Source: Tuctoria greenei
Taxonomy: Eukaryota; Streptophyta; Magnoliopsida; Poales; Poaceae
Length of the DNA stretch: 64,000 nt
NCBI GenBank assembly: GCA_036927565.1
Contig: JAYESD010000002.1
Coordinates: 81,591,735-81,655,734 of the forward strand
Direction of reading: 5' to 3'
Shown piece by piece: positions 43,014 through 54,963 of this stretch; the stretch's first letter is position 1, and each line of letters starts with the position of its first letter. Under the pieces are notes generated by a model. The model made no database searches. It was not told the origin of the DNA and saw nothing but the letters and a program-made list of their open reading frames with translations. The translations under genes and the position numbers were made by a program.

Positions 43014-46000
43014 ATGGAGTTGGGTCTTCCCCACAGCAAGATCAAGAACAATGAAGATATGTCGAGGGTCCGGGCCTACATGGGGTGGTCCAGTGACTCC
43101 TTCAACAACGCGATCCGCTTCGGCAAGCTTCCCTTGAAGAAGGAGTGCACCAGAGAGATCGTCTACTTCTCAGCATACGCCAATGGTGGGTTTGATCCCG
43201 CCCTTCTCAAGTTTCTTGCTGATGTTGCTGGATTTCTACGGCCTCCAGCTTCATCACCTCTGCCCCCACTCCTTCTTGCTAGTGGTGACCTTTGTCCACT
43301 TCTGTGATATGTGGGTGGGTGTGCCACCGTGCATCGAGCTCTTCTGGATCTTCTTCACGGTCCACACCACCGGAAAGGAGACAAAGTTGATTGGCTTCTA
43401 CTACTTCGTGAAGAGCAAGAACTGCCCTTTGAAGTACTTGAAGACCTTCTCATCCGGAAAGTAGGACAACTAGAAGAAAGACTAGGTGATCATCGCAGTG
43501 GAGGAGCACGAGAGGTTGGAGTTGCTCAAGAGCCTCGCCAATGTCGACACCGACGCCCGGAATGTAGTTTAGGAGTTGTCCGAAGCATACAAGCCCATCC
43601 TAACAAGGATTCAGGAATGCATAAATGGTGGAGTGACCTCTCAGATGGTCTTCAGCAACTTCCTGGTGAACAGGTGGGCTCCTCTGAAGACAAGGGAGTG
43701 GCCCGCATGGGCCTTCAACAGTGAAATGGACCATAACCAGATCGAAGCCGGTTTTCATACCAACTTGTATGATGAAGCTTTAAAGCTCCATCTCTATAAG
43801 TTTCAACATGGAGCTATCTCCCGCGATGCATTGACCCTGTCGGCTGCTTTTCTCCCTCTGAACTTGGTTCTGAAGGTCAGGAGGGAGCACCGTAAGGGAA
43901 TGTCAGAGCTGGACGACCTCGGCGTGGTGGAGAGACGTAATACCTACGGGGTTGCAAAACCCAGAGCTTCGGAGAGGGTGGCCCCCTCTGCTCCAAGCCA
44001 AAAGGTTGATGATGTCGGCAAGGTCAAGGGCAAGGGCAAGGAGCCGGTCAAATCTTCCTGTCGGAAGAGGAAACTGAGACATGTTGATGGGAGCTCTCTC
44101 ACGTCGGCTCCATCTCCAGTAGTTTCTTCCCCCCGGTAAAGAAGAACTTTGGCGGCCATGCCTCCTTTGGTGCTGGCATCCTCGAGGGGCGCTAGCTCTG
44201 GCAAATCGACCCTTGCTCCAGTGCCGGCTGCGTGCTCTAGGTTCGGAGGTCCTTCCGAGTCGAGGGAGGTCCCAACAGAGGTGGAACCACCTATTGCGGC
44301 AATCTCCCAACCAAGGTCCAAAATTTTTGCCTCACCAGGTCTGGTGGGCTCCGACTTCGGACCTCAGAAGAAGAAATTCTGCGGCGACTGGTGCAGAAGC
44401 TTCCCAAGGTAAGCATTGTCTTGTCACCTTGAGTTACTGTTTCCATTAATTTCTTTTTTTGAATTTTTTGGACTTTGCTTCCAAGATGTCAAAGAAGAAA
44501 GCCAAAACTTCGGCGTCAGTTGCAGCAACTGATGCTGTGCAGGCTGAAGCTCCAGCTTCGATTCTGGTGCCTCCCCAAGTGGTGGTTGATGACACGACAG
44601 CTCCGGCGCTAGCGGTCATGGATCTGAATCCAGAGATGACGCCTGAAGCTCTCGTGGTAGCGCCGGACCATGGGGGAGATGTTCGTGATGAAGCGCTATC
44701 TCAGAGCCGACGGCTAAAGTTCCTGCATCGGAGCCAGAGATGGCAGAAGCTCCGGCGCCTGAGCCGGAGGTAACTGAAGATCCGACCATCGAGCCAAAAA
44801 TAGTTGAATCTCCGGCCTTGGAGCTAGAGACTGCAGAAGCTCCGGCACCTGAGCCGAAGGTAACCGAAGCTCCGGCATATGAGCCGGAAGAAGTTGAAGT
44901 CCCAACACCTGAGCCCTCCGGTGGAGGGAGCTCCGAATGAAGCTGCAGCGTCCGCCCTGAAGGTGATTACTCCGGAGGCCTCTATGTCAGAGCCAGAGCA
45001 CCCACAATAATCAAAAGTAGGTCCCCCACGCGCAGAGCTGATGAATGAAGATCTGGCAGGGGGAACTTTCTCATCAGCCCCAGAGGTTGGCCCTAGTGCC
45101 GTAGAGTCATCGGGGACCACGCTTGTGCTGTGGGACCCAATCGATGTTTTTGAAGATCCTCTTGAGCTGGAGGGTGAGATCCAGGCTGGCCCGAAGCCAA
45201 TTACTCTAGCGTTGTCTAAAGACAATGCCTGCTCCAGTATCCGTCAGGTCCAACTGGCCTTTGACCACGAAAGCAAAGCCGTCGAAGAAGAGCGCAACAC
45301 CTTAAGGCATTGGCACAACCAACTTCTTTTTGAGATGAAGCTGACGCAGTCAAGGCTGACTGACCAGAAGGAATGGGTATCCAAGGAGAAGGCTCATCTA
45401 GCGCTAATGGATCGCTTGCTAAATGAGCGGGAGGCTGCCATTAAGGCTCTCGACGAGAAGGATCGAGAGATTTTGGAGCATGCTCAGGAGACCAATGAGG
45501 CTGCTGACGATCGTGAGGACAACCTCAATGAATTAAATGAAGTGCTCCTCAAGCATCGGGTGGCCCACAATGAGAGGGAGGAGAAGCTCCTGCAGAAGTA
45601 GGAGGACATTTTGAAGAGGGAGGAGGAGCTCGACCAGAGGCTGTCTCTGGGGGAGAAAAGCTTGGCTGACCACACCAAAAAATTTGGACAGCGGTGCAAG
45701 CAAGAGAAGGAGAAGAATTGGAAGATGGAACAAGAGCTCTTGAAAAGAGAAGCTGATGTTGCCACAAGGGAGGAGAAGGTGAAAGTCATGGAGAAGGACT
45801 TGGCGAACCGCCAGAATCGCATCCACCTCTGGGAGTCAGAGCTTTCAGACCGTGAAAAGCAGGTGGCTGAGAGTATTCAACAGTATGCTAAAGAGGTCGA
45901 ACGCATCGCCTGGGAGGGTTCAGAGCTTGCGACCGCAAGGAGGTCACTGGAGGAACTGAGGAATATGAGGGCGACTGAGTCCCAGCGAGTCTGGGATTTC

Positions 46001-46330
46001 CTGGTCATGCCAATAAAGCTCTGGTGCCACTTGGCTTTAGTCTGGTGCATCTGGATAACCCAGAACCGGAGCTGGACAAGGCGCTGGTGGCGTTGGGCTC
46101 TGCCCGCAACAAATTGGATGGGATGGGTGACGTCATCGTCGACCAACTAGAGACGAAGGGAAGTCTCTGGCCAAGAATGTCACCGAATACGTGTTGGCGT
46201 GCTTCAAAAGCCGGGTCCCCCAACTACCTCTAGATCCGACGGTCGAAGGGCCCATTGTTCAAGAGGAGGATGCCGCCAGGGCCTGCATTCAAGAAGATGC
46301 CCAGAAAGTTGCCTCATTTTTCCATAGGAC
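43014..46330 (+). pseudogene. element C antisense gene (Transposase_28-type domain, coiled coil), broken
   Basis: The start is ATG 43014 (MELGLPHSKIK), parallel to element B. A frameshift near 43185 moves to the frame with IPPFSSFLLMLLDFYGLQL, FVHFCDMWVGVPP and LIGFYYFVKS. Stops at 43462, 43483 and about 43570 follow. Next come YKPILTRIQECINGGVTSQM and LVNRWAPLKTREW, then CRKRKLRHVDG near 44060 (basic, NLS-like). A splice donor CCCAAG|GTAAGC lies at 44408/44409. Downstream is SKKKAKT, a Pro/Glu/Ala repeat region (PEPE-type, 44740-44940), and a long coiled coil (45200-45960: EREAAIKALDEKDREI, DREKQVAESIQQYAKE). It is antisense to the element's own gag-pol. Function is unknown. Confidence 0.82.
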
Positions 46331-46599
46331 CTAGGACCTCCAGTAGCTAAGACCTTTTTCTTTTGCCTTTCTCTTGTAATCCTCATATTGAATCCAATCC
46401 TTTGAATGAATGAAATCCAATCTTCCTGAATGAATGAATTCCATTTTGTATTTGTCTTCAATGCATTGTCCTTTATCTTGTTGGCCCCTGGTGTACACAA
46501 TTTGATTGCGAACATGTACCAAAAGGATCTGACAATGTCTTGATGACTTGAACGCTTTGAACTTGTAGCTAGAAAGCTTAGCTCTTAGGTCCAAAGTTT

Positions 46600-47400
46600 A
46601 CTTCCGACATCTACAGGGACCCTTTGTTGCATTGATGGTGGGCCCCCTAGGGGATGTCGGAGCTTGGTAGGTCTAACGGCGCCCACTGCCAACACATAGA
46701 GCGTTGACAGCGGGCCCCCTGGGGGTTGTCGGAGCTTCATAGGTCTGGCAACACCCATTGTCAGCATGTAGAGCATCGACGGCTAGCCCCCTCGGTGTTG
46801 TCGGAGCTTGGTAGGTCCGATGACATCCACAGTCAACACGTAGAACGTCGACAGCGGGCCCCTTCGGGGTTGTCGGAGCTTAATAGGTCCGACGACACCC
46901 ACTATCAACACGTAGAGCATCGACGGTGGGCCCCCTGGGGTTGTTGGAGCTTGATAGGTCTGACTCCGCCCACTGTTAACGCTTAGAACATCGACAGCAG
47001 GCCCCCTATTGGTTGTCGGAGCTTGGATGGTCTGATGACACCCACTGTCAACACATAGAGCATCGGCGGCGGGCCCCCTGGGGGTTGTCAGAGCTTGTTA
47101 GGTCCGACTGCGCCCAATGTCAACGCTTAGAACGTCGACGGCGGGGCCCTTGGGATCGTTGGAGCTTCCTGGCTTCGATGATGTCCACATGTCAACGTAT
47201 AATACGTCGACGGCGGACCCCCTCGGTGTGATTTCTCCACCATTTTCGTTTAGATTCTCCATTAATTCTGCACGTCGATGGCTGGCCCCAAAGGGTGTTT
47301 TTGGATCTTGTTAGCTCCGACGACGCCCAATTTCAACGTTTGAAACGACGACAGCGGGCCCTCTGGGGGTTGTCGGAGCTTGGTAGCTCCAGCGACATCC
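46600..47400. repeat. about 72-bp tandem repeats in element C spacer
   Basis: At least eight diverged units contain GTCGGAGCTTGGTAGGTCCGAC-like sequence followed by ACCCACTGTCAACACGTAGAGC and GACGGCGGGCCCCC. The GGAGCTT core recurs near 46654, 46727, 46798, 46870, 46943, 47016, 47087 and 47158, with partial copies beyond. No coding role is evident. Confidence 0.8.
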
Positions 47401-47953
47401 ACCATCGTCATGAGTTTTCCATTTTTCCTACACATTAAAGACAAGAAAAGCAGTAAAATTTGTTCCCTCATCTATAACTCGTTTGCCACTTACTATTCTT
47501 ATTTCAATTTTAGATCAGAAGGAACTCAACATTATAACAAGTAAATTGATTTAATCTCTTCAGATCTGGTTGCCTTCCGGACCCGCCCTACTGAGGCCTG
47601 TCGGAATATAGGTAGAGTGGCGTACTTAGGGTGCTGGACCAGTCTAAGTCGATAGCGCACTCCAGACCTATCATTGGCTTTGGCGTTCAGGCGAGTTGAG
47701 AATCTAGCAATGCTAAGATCCGAAGAAGATTAACAATATAACTTTTATGTCATATGAATAACTCGGACTAAATCTAAAAAAGAATTGCACAACTTCGTTA
47801 TAGACGAGAAGGAGAAGAAATAAAAGAAACGAGTCTGTACAAAATTAATGCACATGGAGTCTGTTTTCACACAACAATGTCTTTCATTATAGGTCCGAAT
47901 TACAGAGGAGACAAGGACACACTTAGGGTACGGAACCAGGCCAAGTGTGCTAT
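47401..47953. other. element C spacer after pol
   Basis: No gene. It carries the ACTTAGGGTGCTGGACCAGTCTAAG-type motif (about 47620) and a second version at 47922, shared with the internal region of element A. A third version lies at 47980, inside the pol tail. Confidence 0.55.
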
Positions 47954-49330
47954 TCATCTTCTTCTAACCCAGGGTAGGTAGTTACACTTAAAGTACAATG
48001 ACCAAGTTAAGTGTGCTTGAACTGTTTGGACCCTCCAAGAGGGGTCCAGATGTTCTCCCTGAGGACCTACCCGACTCTGTTCATAGACTCTATAACTTAA
48101 GTTATGTGTAATTACAGACTCACCTCCATGAAAATAAGCATAAAACTTACAGAGGTGCTCAATGTTCCATGGATTGGGAAGCAGAGTCCCATCCTCTGTT
48201 GCCAAGCGAACGCGTCCGGGGCGGGAAACTTTGATCACTCGGAAGGGACCCTCCCAGCATGGGGACAGTTTGTTCATCCCTTCACGACTTAGTATTCTCC
48301 GCAGCACCAGATTGCCTTCTTCAAGCTGTCGATTGTGCACATACCTTTGGTGATAGCATCAGAGCACCTTGAGATATAGTGCATTCTAAACAGCTGCTTG
48401 CCACCTTCCCTCATCGACGACGTCAAGGTCTTCACGCTGGAGCTTGTCCTGCGCGGCTTCATCGAAGGTCCAGACCCGGAGCGACCCCATGGTGATCTCC
48501 GGAAGAAGGACTACTTCAGCTCCGTACACCAGGAAGAAGGGAGTCTCTCTAGTTGAGCGGTTAGGTGTTGTCCTACTCGCCCAAAGTGCGAACGGACGCT
48601 CCTCTATCCAGTTGGCTCCATGTTTCTTCAGGTGCTCATATGTGCGTGTCTTGAGTCCTTTCAGTATTTTTGCATTTGCTCTCTTGGCTTGGCCATTACT
48701 TGCTGGGTGAGCTACTTATGCATAGCTAACTTGTACGCCGAGGTCTTCGTAATATTCTTGGAATGATGCACTTTTGAATTGGGTTCTGTTGTCAGTGATG
48801 ACTCTGTTTGGAACTCTAAATCTGCACACTATGGACTCCAAGAACTTGATAGTAGATTGCTTGTTGATTGTCACAACTGGAGTAGCTTCCGGCCACTTGG
48901 TGACCTTGTCGATGGCGACGTACAGGAACCTGTAACCTCCGACGGCTTTTGGCAAAGGTCCCAAAATTTCCATCCCCCACACAGCAAATGGCCATAAAGT
49001 AGGTATCATTTGCAGCGACTGAGCTAGTTTTTTAATTTGTTTCGTGTGGAACTGGCTCACTTCACACTTTTTTACCAGCTCAACTGCATCCTAGAGTGCT
49101 GTAGGCCAGTAAAAGCCATGCTGGAATGCTTTACCGACCAACGTGTGTGAAGACGTGTGGTTCCCACACTCGCCTCCATGGATTTCCATGAGGAGTTCAC
49201 AGCCTTCTTCCCGGGCAATGCACCGCATTAGGACGTCGTTGGCACCACGCCAGTAGAGATTCCCTTCTACCAGCGTTTATATTTTAGCCAATCTGACGAT
49301 TCGATAAGTGAATGCACCATCTTCAGGAAG
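47954..49330 (-). pseudogene. element C integrase, catalytic residues replaced
   Basis: On the minus strand HGGECGNHTSS and FQHGFYWPTAL belong to the zinc-binding part (second Cys of CxxC now Ser: CEVSQF). In the core, WGMEILGPLPKAVGG has Glu in place of the first Asp. RVITDNRTQF keeps the second. SNGQAKRAN has Lys in place of the catalytic Glu (element B: SNGQVERAN). The C-terminal part is RRILSREGMNKLSPCWEGP, then NPWNIEHLCKFY, in the same frame as RT. Stops at about 48717 and 48390 interrupt it. Confidence 0.87.
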
Positions 49331-49750
49331 GATGTTGTCCTTCAAGTAGCTCTAGACCTCCGAGATCCATGCATCGGAGCTATCTTGAGCCTCGGGATCT
49401 TACGCGCTGGGTTGCTCGGAGCTTCCTACAGCGCCTACGATCCTTGGTGGACGCCATGGTAACTGGGCCACTGGGACCGCCAGCTACGAGGTGCTGGTCT
49501 CGCCCCCTTCGCTCAGTTCGGCAGGCTGAGCGGTGGGTCTTGATAATCTCCTGACAAAAACTCCGTCGGGAGCTTGAGTTCCGGTTGAAGACTTCGTCGA
49601 AAGTTCATCAGCTTCAGCGTTGTTGAGACGCTGGACATGGCAGAGGTCCAAAACGTGGAAGTCTTTCTGGAGCTTCTGGACTTCAAGGAGGTAAGCAACA
49701 AGTTGTGGGTTATTGCAGCTGTATTCGCCTTTGACTTGCTTGATAATGTG

Positions 49751-50662
49751 TTATGAAACACCCTTCACCAGCATCTGCTTGACGTCAAATGATAGCGCCA
49801 CCTTGAGGCCATAGATAAGAGCTTCATACATTGCCATGTTGTTGGTTGCCTTGAAGTCAAGGTGTACCATGTACTTAACCTTCTCCCCGGTCGGAGTGAG
49901 GAGAAGGATTTTAGCTCTGGCCCTCTGCTTTTGCACAGAGCCATCGAAGTAGAGAGTCCAGTGAGGCTCGATGAAGATCGGGACCTTGGGTTCCGGCTTC
50001 TGCTCACTGGGGCCCCCTGGATTTGATGAAGAAGGGGTCCACTCCGCCATGAAGTCAGCCAATGCTTGACTCTTGGTAGCATGTCGGGGAAAGAATTTGA
50101 GATCAAACTCTGCCAGCTCCGCTGCCCACTTTGCAATGTTTCCCGTAGAATTGGGGTTATGCAATATAGCACGCAGTGGATAAGAGATTACCACTGATAT
50201 CTTGTGGGCTTGAAAATAATGACGAAGCTTCCTTGAGGCGATGAGAACTGCATAGAGCAGCTTATAGACCTCAATGTATCGAGTCTTGGTGTCGTGGAGT
50301 ACTTCACTCATGAAGTACACTGGCTGCTGGATAGTCCAGACCTTCCCAGAAGGTCCCGGAGCTTCTTCTTCATCAACCCGGACCCTCCTGGAGGGATCCG
50401 TACCTTCTTCTTGAGCTTCTCGGACCCTCCCGGTGGGGTCCAAAACTTCTTCTTCAGCCGTGTGAACTCCCTCAGATGAGAGAGGTTGATCCTCGGGCAG
50501 CTTGCCTTGAAGATTCGTGCCTGGAGACTGGGACCCAGACTCGTCTTCAGGTAGCTCCGGACCCTCTTGGAGGGGTCTGGGCTCCTGAACTGTAGGTGGT
50601 TCTAGTCTTTCCACAACCAGAACCATGCTGACAACCTCCGTAGTTTCCAAAATGTAAAGCAA
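49751..50662 (-). pseudogene. element C RNase H region, broken
   Basis: Both RNase H segments are present. KVWTIQQPVYFMSEVLHD and KTRYIEVYKLLYAVLIASRK belong to the first. LYFDGSVQKQ and KATNNMAMYEALIYGLKVAL belong to the second, where the catalytic Glu of NNMAEYEA has become Met. Between them is an Asp/Glu/Pro-rich insert (50400-50640), also seen in element B. The frame is the same as RT, with stops separating the pieces. Confidence 0.83.
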
Positions 50663-50857
50663 AAGAGGCTCACCAGACTCTGGAGCTACTAGGATTGGTA
50701 GTGTGGTGAGGAGCTGCTTGAGTTATTGGAACGCCTTTTCTGCTTCTTCGGGCCAATGGAATGGCCCAGACTTCCTCAATAGCTTGAAGAAGGTAAGCGC
50801 CCGTTCTACTAGTCTCGAGATGAACCAGCTGAGCGCAGCTAGACATCCAGTAAGCTT

Positions 50858-51640
50858 CTAGACATCTTTAATGCGGGTTGGGGGCCGCATATATTCAATT
50901 GCCTTGATCTTCGCTGGATTTGCCTCAATTCCTCGGTGGGTCACCAAGAAGTCGAGGAGCTTCCCGGAGCTAACCCCGAAGACACATTTGTCCGAGTTTA
51001 GCTTGGTGCGCGTAATACACAGCTTGTTGAAGATGGCTTGCAAGTTGTCAAGGAGAGATTCCTTGTTCTTCACCTTCATGACGATGTCATAGATGTAGAC
51101 CTCCACCATGTTTCTGATGAGCTCCTCGAATGTTTTGTGCATGGCTCGCACAAAAGTTGAAGAAACATTTTTGAGATCGAAAGGTATGGCAATATAAAAA
51201 TACAACCCATCTACTGTTATGAAGGTAGTATGCTCTTCATCTTCCCTAGATGTTTGGATCTGATGATATCTAGAATGTGCATCTAGGAAACACAATAGCT
51301 CGCACCTGGAGGTGGAGTCCACTATCTGGTCTATCCTAGGTAGTGGAAATGGGTCTTTTGGACATGCCTTATTCAAGGTGGTGTAGTCGATACACATTCG
51401 AAGTTTCCCGCTGACCTTGGGTACAACGACTGAGTTTGCTTGCCATTGTGGATGATGAACCTCCTGGATAAAACCAGCTGTGAGCAGCTTCTTGATTTCT
51501 TGCCGGATGAAGTTTTGCCACTCGACTGATTGCTTTTGGGGCTTCTCGTGTATTGGTCGTGCCTCGAGATATATCTTCAGGTTGTGCTCAATCACCTCCC
51601 TAGGGATCCCGTGCATCTGTGATGGTTGCCATGCAAACAC
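50858..51640 (-). pseudogene. element C reverse transcriptase, catalytic Asp lost
   Basis: A 260-codon open stretch with all RVT_1 blocks: IQEVHHPQWQANSVVVPK, LRMCIDYTTLNKACPKD, LLCFLDAHSRYHQIQT, FITVDGLYFYIAIPFDLKN. The active-site motif is YIYD at about 51098-51087 instead of YIDD: the first catalytic Asp is Tyr. The next codons after KDV hit TAG (CAG in the consensus, KDVQKLTG). The family enzyme synthesises cDNA. This copy should not. Confidence 0.9.
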
Positions 51641-51922
51641 GTCAACATTCGCCCGAAGGAAAGAGATGAGCGCGAGTTTCTATTTGTTGTCCAGTCCTCC
51701 TGATATACGGGTTGTCTGGACAGCATCAGAACCAATTTGGACAAATTTGAAGGGGATGTAGGTGTTTCCGCTTGGCCGCACACATGGTGCAGAGGTTGAG
51801 CCTCAATGGTGAGTGCTCGGAGGTTGAGTTGCTTGCTCATTGTCGGATGCTTCCTCCTGCGCTGTTGCAAGTGCGTGGAGTTCTTCCGGTGCAGTGACTC
51901 CTACAGTGCGATCTACGCGGAT

Positions 51923-52519
51923 CTAGAGAACACCTGAACGTGTCGGCATCTTCAACACCAAATAGCCGTAGTGAGCTGTGGACATAAACCTGTACAGGGT
52001 TGGCCTTCCTAGAATGGCGTTGAAGGGTAAGCTGTTGTGCGCCACGTTGAAAACCAGCTTCTCGTTCCTGTAGTTCTCCCGTGTCCCGAAGGTCACCGGG
52101 AGTGTAATTGAGCTGGGAGGACTGATGGCCCCTGGACCTACCCCGAAGAAAGGATGGGAGGGGCGAAGGTTCGAGAGTTTCAACTGGATCTTGACGAATG
52201 CTTCATAGCTGAGGAGGTTAAGTGTCGCCCCTCCATCCACCAAGACATGGTAGAGCTGGACGTTATTAATTGTAGGAGACACCATCAATGGCAGTTTTCC
52301 AGCTCCGATCATGTTTTTTTGGTATTCTGAAGCATCCAAAGTGATGGGAGTGTCCGTCCACTTCCGATGGGGTTCTACCTTGGCGGTAGGAGCTATGGCA
52401 GCCATCTGCCGACACATAGTCTTGCGGACGCGGCGGGAGGTGATATCTAAGGACCCTCCATATATGGTATTGAGGGTCTTCCAACACTCGTTGTAATCGT
52501 CGTTGACAGTGTTGTACAC
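51923..52519 (-). pseudogene. element C aspartic protease
   Basis: YHVLVDGGATLNLLS is the active-site loop. GVGPGAISPPSSITLPVTFG, LPFNAILGRPTLYRFM and HYGYLVLKMP follow and are conserved with element B. The reading frame is intact for 198 codons and in phase with gag and RT. It is bounded by stops. Confidence 0.87.
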
Positions 52520-52651
52520 AACCTTCGGGACCTTCTTGGGGTCCTGGAAGCCTAGCTCTGTATCAGCTGAAGCTTCGTCAACTTTCTACTTTCCTTCCTC
52601 CTGGCGGAAAGGAGCTTCTTCTCGGTGCTTCTTGAAGCACTCGACAAGGTT

Positions 52652-54070
52652 CTAGACCTCCCGAGAATCTTCAAGATTGTGAGTATCCGTTTTTTGGATC
52701 GGGCACCACATCCTTTGACAGCCGTCTTCAGATGACGGTCGAGGATGTTTTTCGGGACGTGGCCCCCGACCACCCGGAGATGCAGCTGCAGCCGCAATAG
52801 GCGTGCCGGCCGACGGCTTCTTCTTGCTGTTGGACTTTTTCTTATTCTTTCCGCTACCGGAGGTGGTGGCTTCAGCCTTGGAGGACTTTTTATCAGCCTC
52901 CGGAGCTGGCTTCGAGTGCATTTCATGGCCCTCCGTAGCCCTAGCACACTTTTCAGCTTGGCTGAAGAGTTCCATGACGCTGGTGACTTCTTTCATCGCC
53001 AGCTTATCCAGCATCTTCTTGTCTCTGACGCCCTGTCGAAATGCAACAACGACAGATGCGTTGGAGATGGAAGGAATTGTGTTCCGTACTTGGGAAAACC
53101 ACTGGATGAACGATCGCAGTGACTCTCCCGACTTCTTTTGCACGGCAAGCAGATCCAGTTTAATGCCAGGTCAAGTGTAGGAACTCCCAAAGTTGGCAGT
53201 GAACTGGCGGCATAGTTCCGCCTAACTATTGATGGAGTCAGGCGGAAGACTCATGAACCAGGACATGGCTGTCCCAGTCAGAGCCACAGGGAAGTAGTTG
53301 GCCATCTTGACCTTATTGCCCTCCGTCGCGAGGATGGCGGTGGAGTAGATTTGGAGGAACTCAACAGGGTTGACAGTCCCATCATATTTCTCCGGCAGAT
53401 GAGGCCGGAACTTTTGCGACCATTGAACCATGCGAAGGTGCATGGCCAGGACTGAACAACCGCCTCCTACTCCCAAGGGAGAAGGGTTCTCACGTGCAGC
53501 TCGCCTCTCGCGAGCATGCTCGACGCGGTCGTCTCGTTGCTTGTACCAGCGGTCAAGCTCCGATCGCATATCATGGGTCGAGAGCCTTGACGTCATGTGG
53601 ATATGACGTGCCCCGGAGGGCAGGGACGTCAGTTGCTGGGAGGGCGCACGCCTCCGATGCTGTGACGTCTGAGGACCAAGTGTGTCACGTAAGGCCCTTC
53701 GTTGGGAAGGTGCCTGCCCCGATGGGGGAGGACCTTGGTTGCTGATGGCATCGGCTGCTGCTGCAACCAGATGTTCAACATCAGCGCGCCACTGCTCCAT
53801 TGCACCCTGAAGTGCTTCGGGCGCCGGTGGACGCTGAAGAAGAGCACGCGTCGCGTTGATCGCGTTCTCAGGGTTGTTGTGCGTCGATGCAATGATCAAC
53901 GCGAAAACTCCATCCTGTTGTCTGGTGTTGTTTGCCGGAGCAGTTGGTGGTGGTGGTGGAATGACGCCCGCCGGTACAACAGCACCAGCTGGCTGTTGCA
54001 CGTTGGAGAGATTTCCTCCAGCAGGTTGCTCAGCGTGGTCATTGGATGATCCTGCGGTGAAGTTTACCAT
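52652..54070 (-). pseudogene. element C gag, one nonsense codon in the core
   Basis: The start is ATG 54070 (MVNFTAGSSN). The frame is open for 282 codons through HLPEKYDGTVNPVEFLQIYS and FPVALTGTAMSWFMSLPPDS. TAG follows at about 53222-53224, where consensus has Trp (SINSWAELCRQF). The same frame continues with SLRSFIQWFSQVRNTIPSI, VVAFRQGVRDKKMLDKL, a Lys/Ser-rich basic tail, and WCPIQKTDTHNLEDSREV (nucleocapsid motif). Read through the stop, the core is nearly complete. Confidence 0.88.
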
Positions 54071-54087
54071 CTCGAAATCTCAGGCGC

Positions 54088-54107
54088 CCCCTACTTGGCG
54101 CGCCAAA
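54088..54107 (-). promoter_or_regulatory. element C primer-binding region
   Basis: On the minus strand TTTGGCGCGCCAAGTAGGGG follows the 5' LTR end CACTTCGACA. It parallels the element B site. Confidence 0.65.
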
Positions 54108-54963
54108 TGTCGAAGTGTGCAATCGACACTTCCCCCAGTACTACTAGATCGTAGTCCGCAGAGGTTTGTAATTGGTTGGGCGCGTATGAGATTATGAACG
54201 AGATAGTAACACGAGGGATTTTTACGTGGTTTGGGCCGCCTGAGCGTAATACCCTACTGCCTAGGTGGTTCTTGTATGTATGAGTATGTGTATGACTTGT
54301 GTGTTTGAGTGCTTGATTGGACTTGTCCCTTTGTACTGTGCGGTTCATCCTTTTTATAGTCTAAGGATTGGCAATTACATTATCAGTCTGGCCCGACATA
54401 TGGCTCCGACGGTCTTTAATTACCTAATACATGATTTGTACGTATTAAGTACATTTAACAGTGTGATAACGCGCCTTAATAGTGGCCTTACCGGTACTAA
54501 AGGTCATCTGATCGTGTGTCATTAACGTGACATTAATGACACATAATCAGGTCTTGTAACGGCTGCTTTAACTGCCCCTTAAATGTCTGCACCGTTGGAG
54601 ATCCGATAGTCTTCCCGTTGTGGCTTAGGTCCGGAGGCTCGACACGTGGCAGCTGGCAGCTCTGGAGCTTCTCTTTGTGGGGAGACAGGTCTGGAGCTGC
54701 TATACACGTAGCAGTACCGGAGCTTCCCTCTACTGGGGGTTAGGTCCGGGGGCCAGGACACATGACATGACCGCAGCTTCCCTATACAAGGAGCTAGGTC
54801 TGACCTTGTGTTACACGTGGTGGCGCCGAAGCTACTCAAGCGAGGGAGGCGGGTCCAGTGTTGTCGGAGATGTGGAGCCTTCAGATATCTTCAACTTAGA
54901 CAGATGGAACTCCGTAGCTTTTCTTGCGGTATCGTGGTGTACCCGGTACGCAGGGTACCGAGA
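54108..54963 (-). repeat. element C 5' LTR (856 bp)
   Basis: It starts TGTCGAAGTGTGC and ends GGGTACCGAGA (ACA mutated to AGA). It is uninterrupted and gives the empty-site reference for element D (CTAAAGGTCATCTG). Confidence 0.88.

Larger units (their letters stand above)
27211..54963 (-). mobile_element. element C: Tat-lineage Ty3/gypsy retrotransposon
   Basis: It is inserted in the copia right LTR. The flanks are GGGTC and GAGCC (54964-54968), each one base from the GAGTC found in the intact copia LTR. LTR termini are TGTCGG...TTCGACA. The minus strand carries gag (54070), protease, RT, RNase H and integrase, followed by spacer repeats and an antisense gene on the plus strand, then the 3' LTR. 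That LTR is split by element D (27607-42040). The layout equals that of element B. Gag-pol pieces share one reading frame and are interrupted mainly by stops. Confidence 0.9.
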
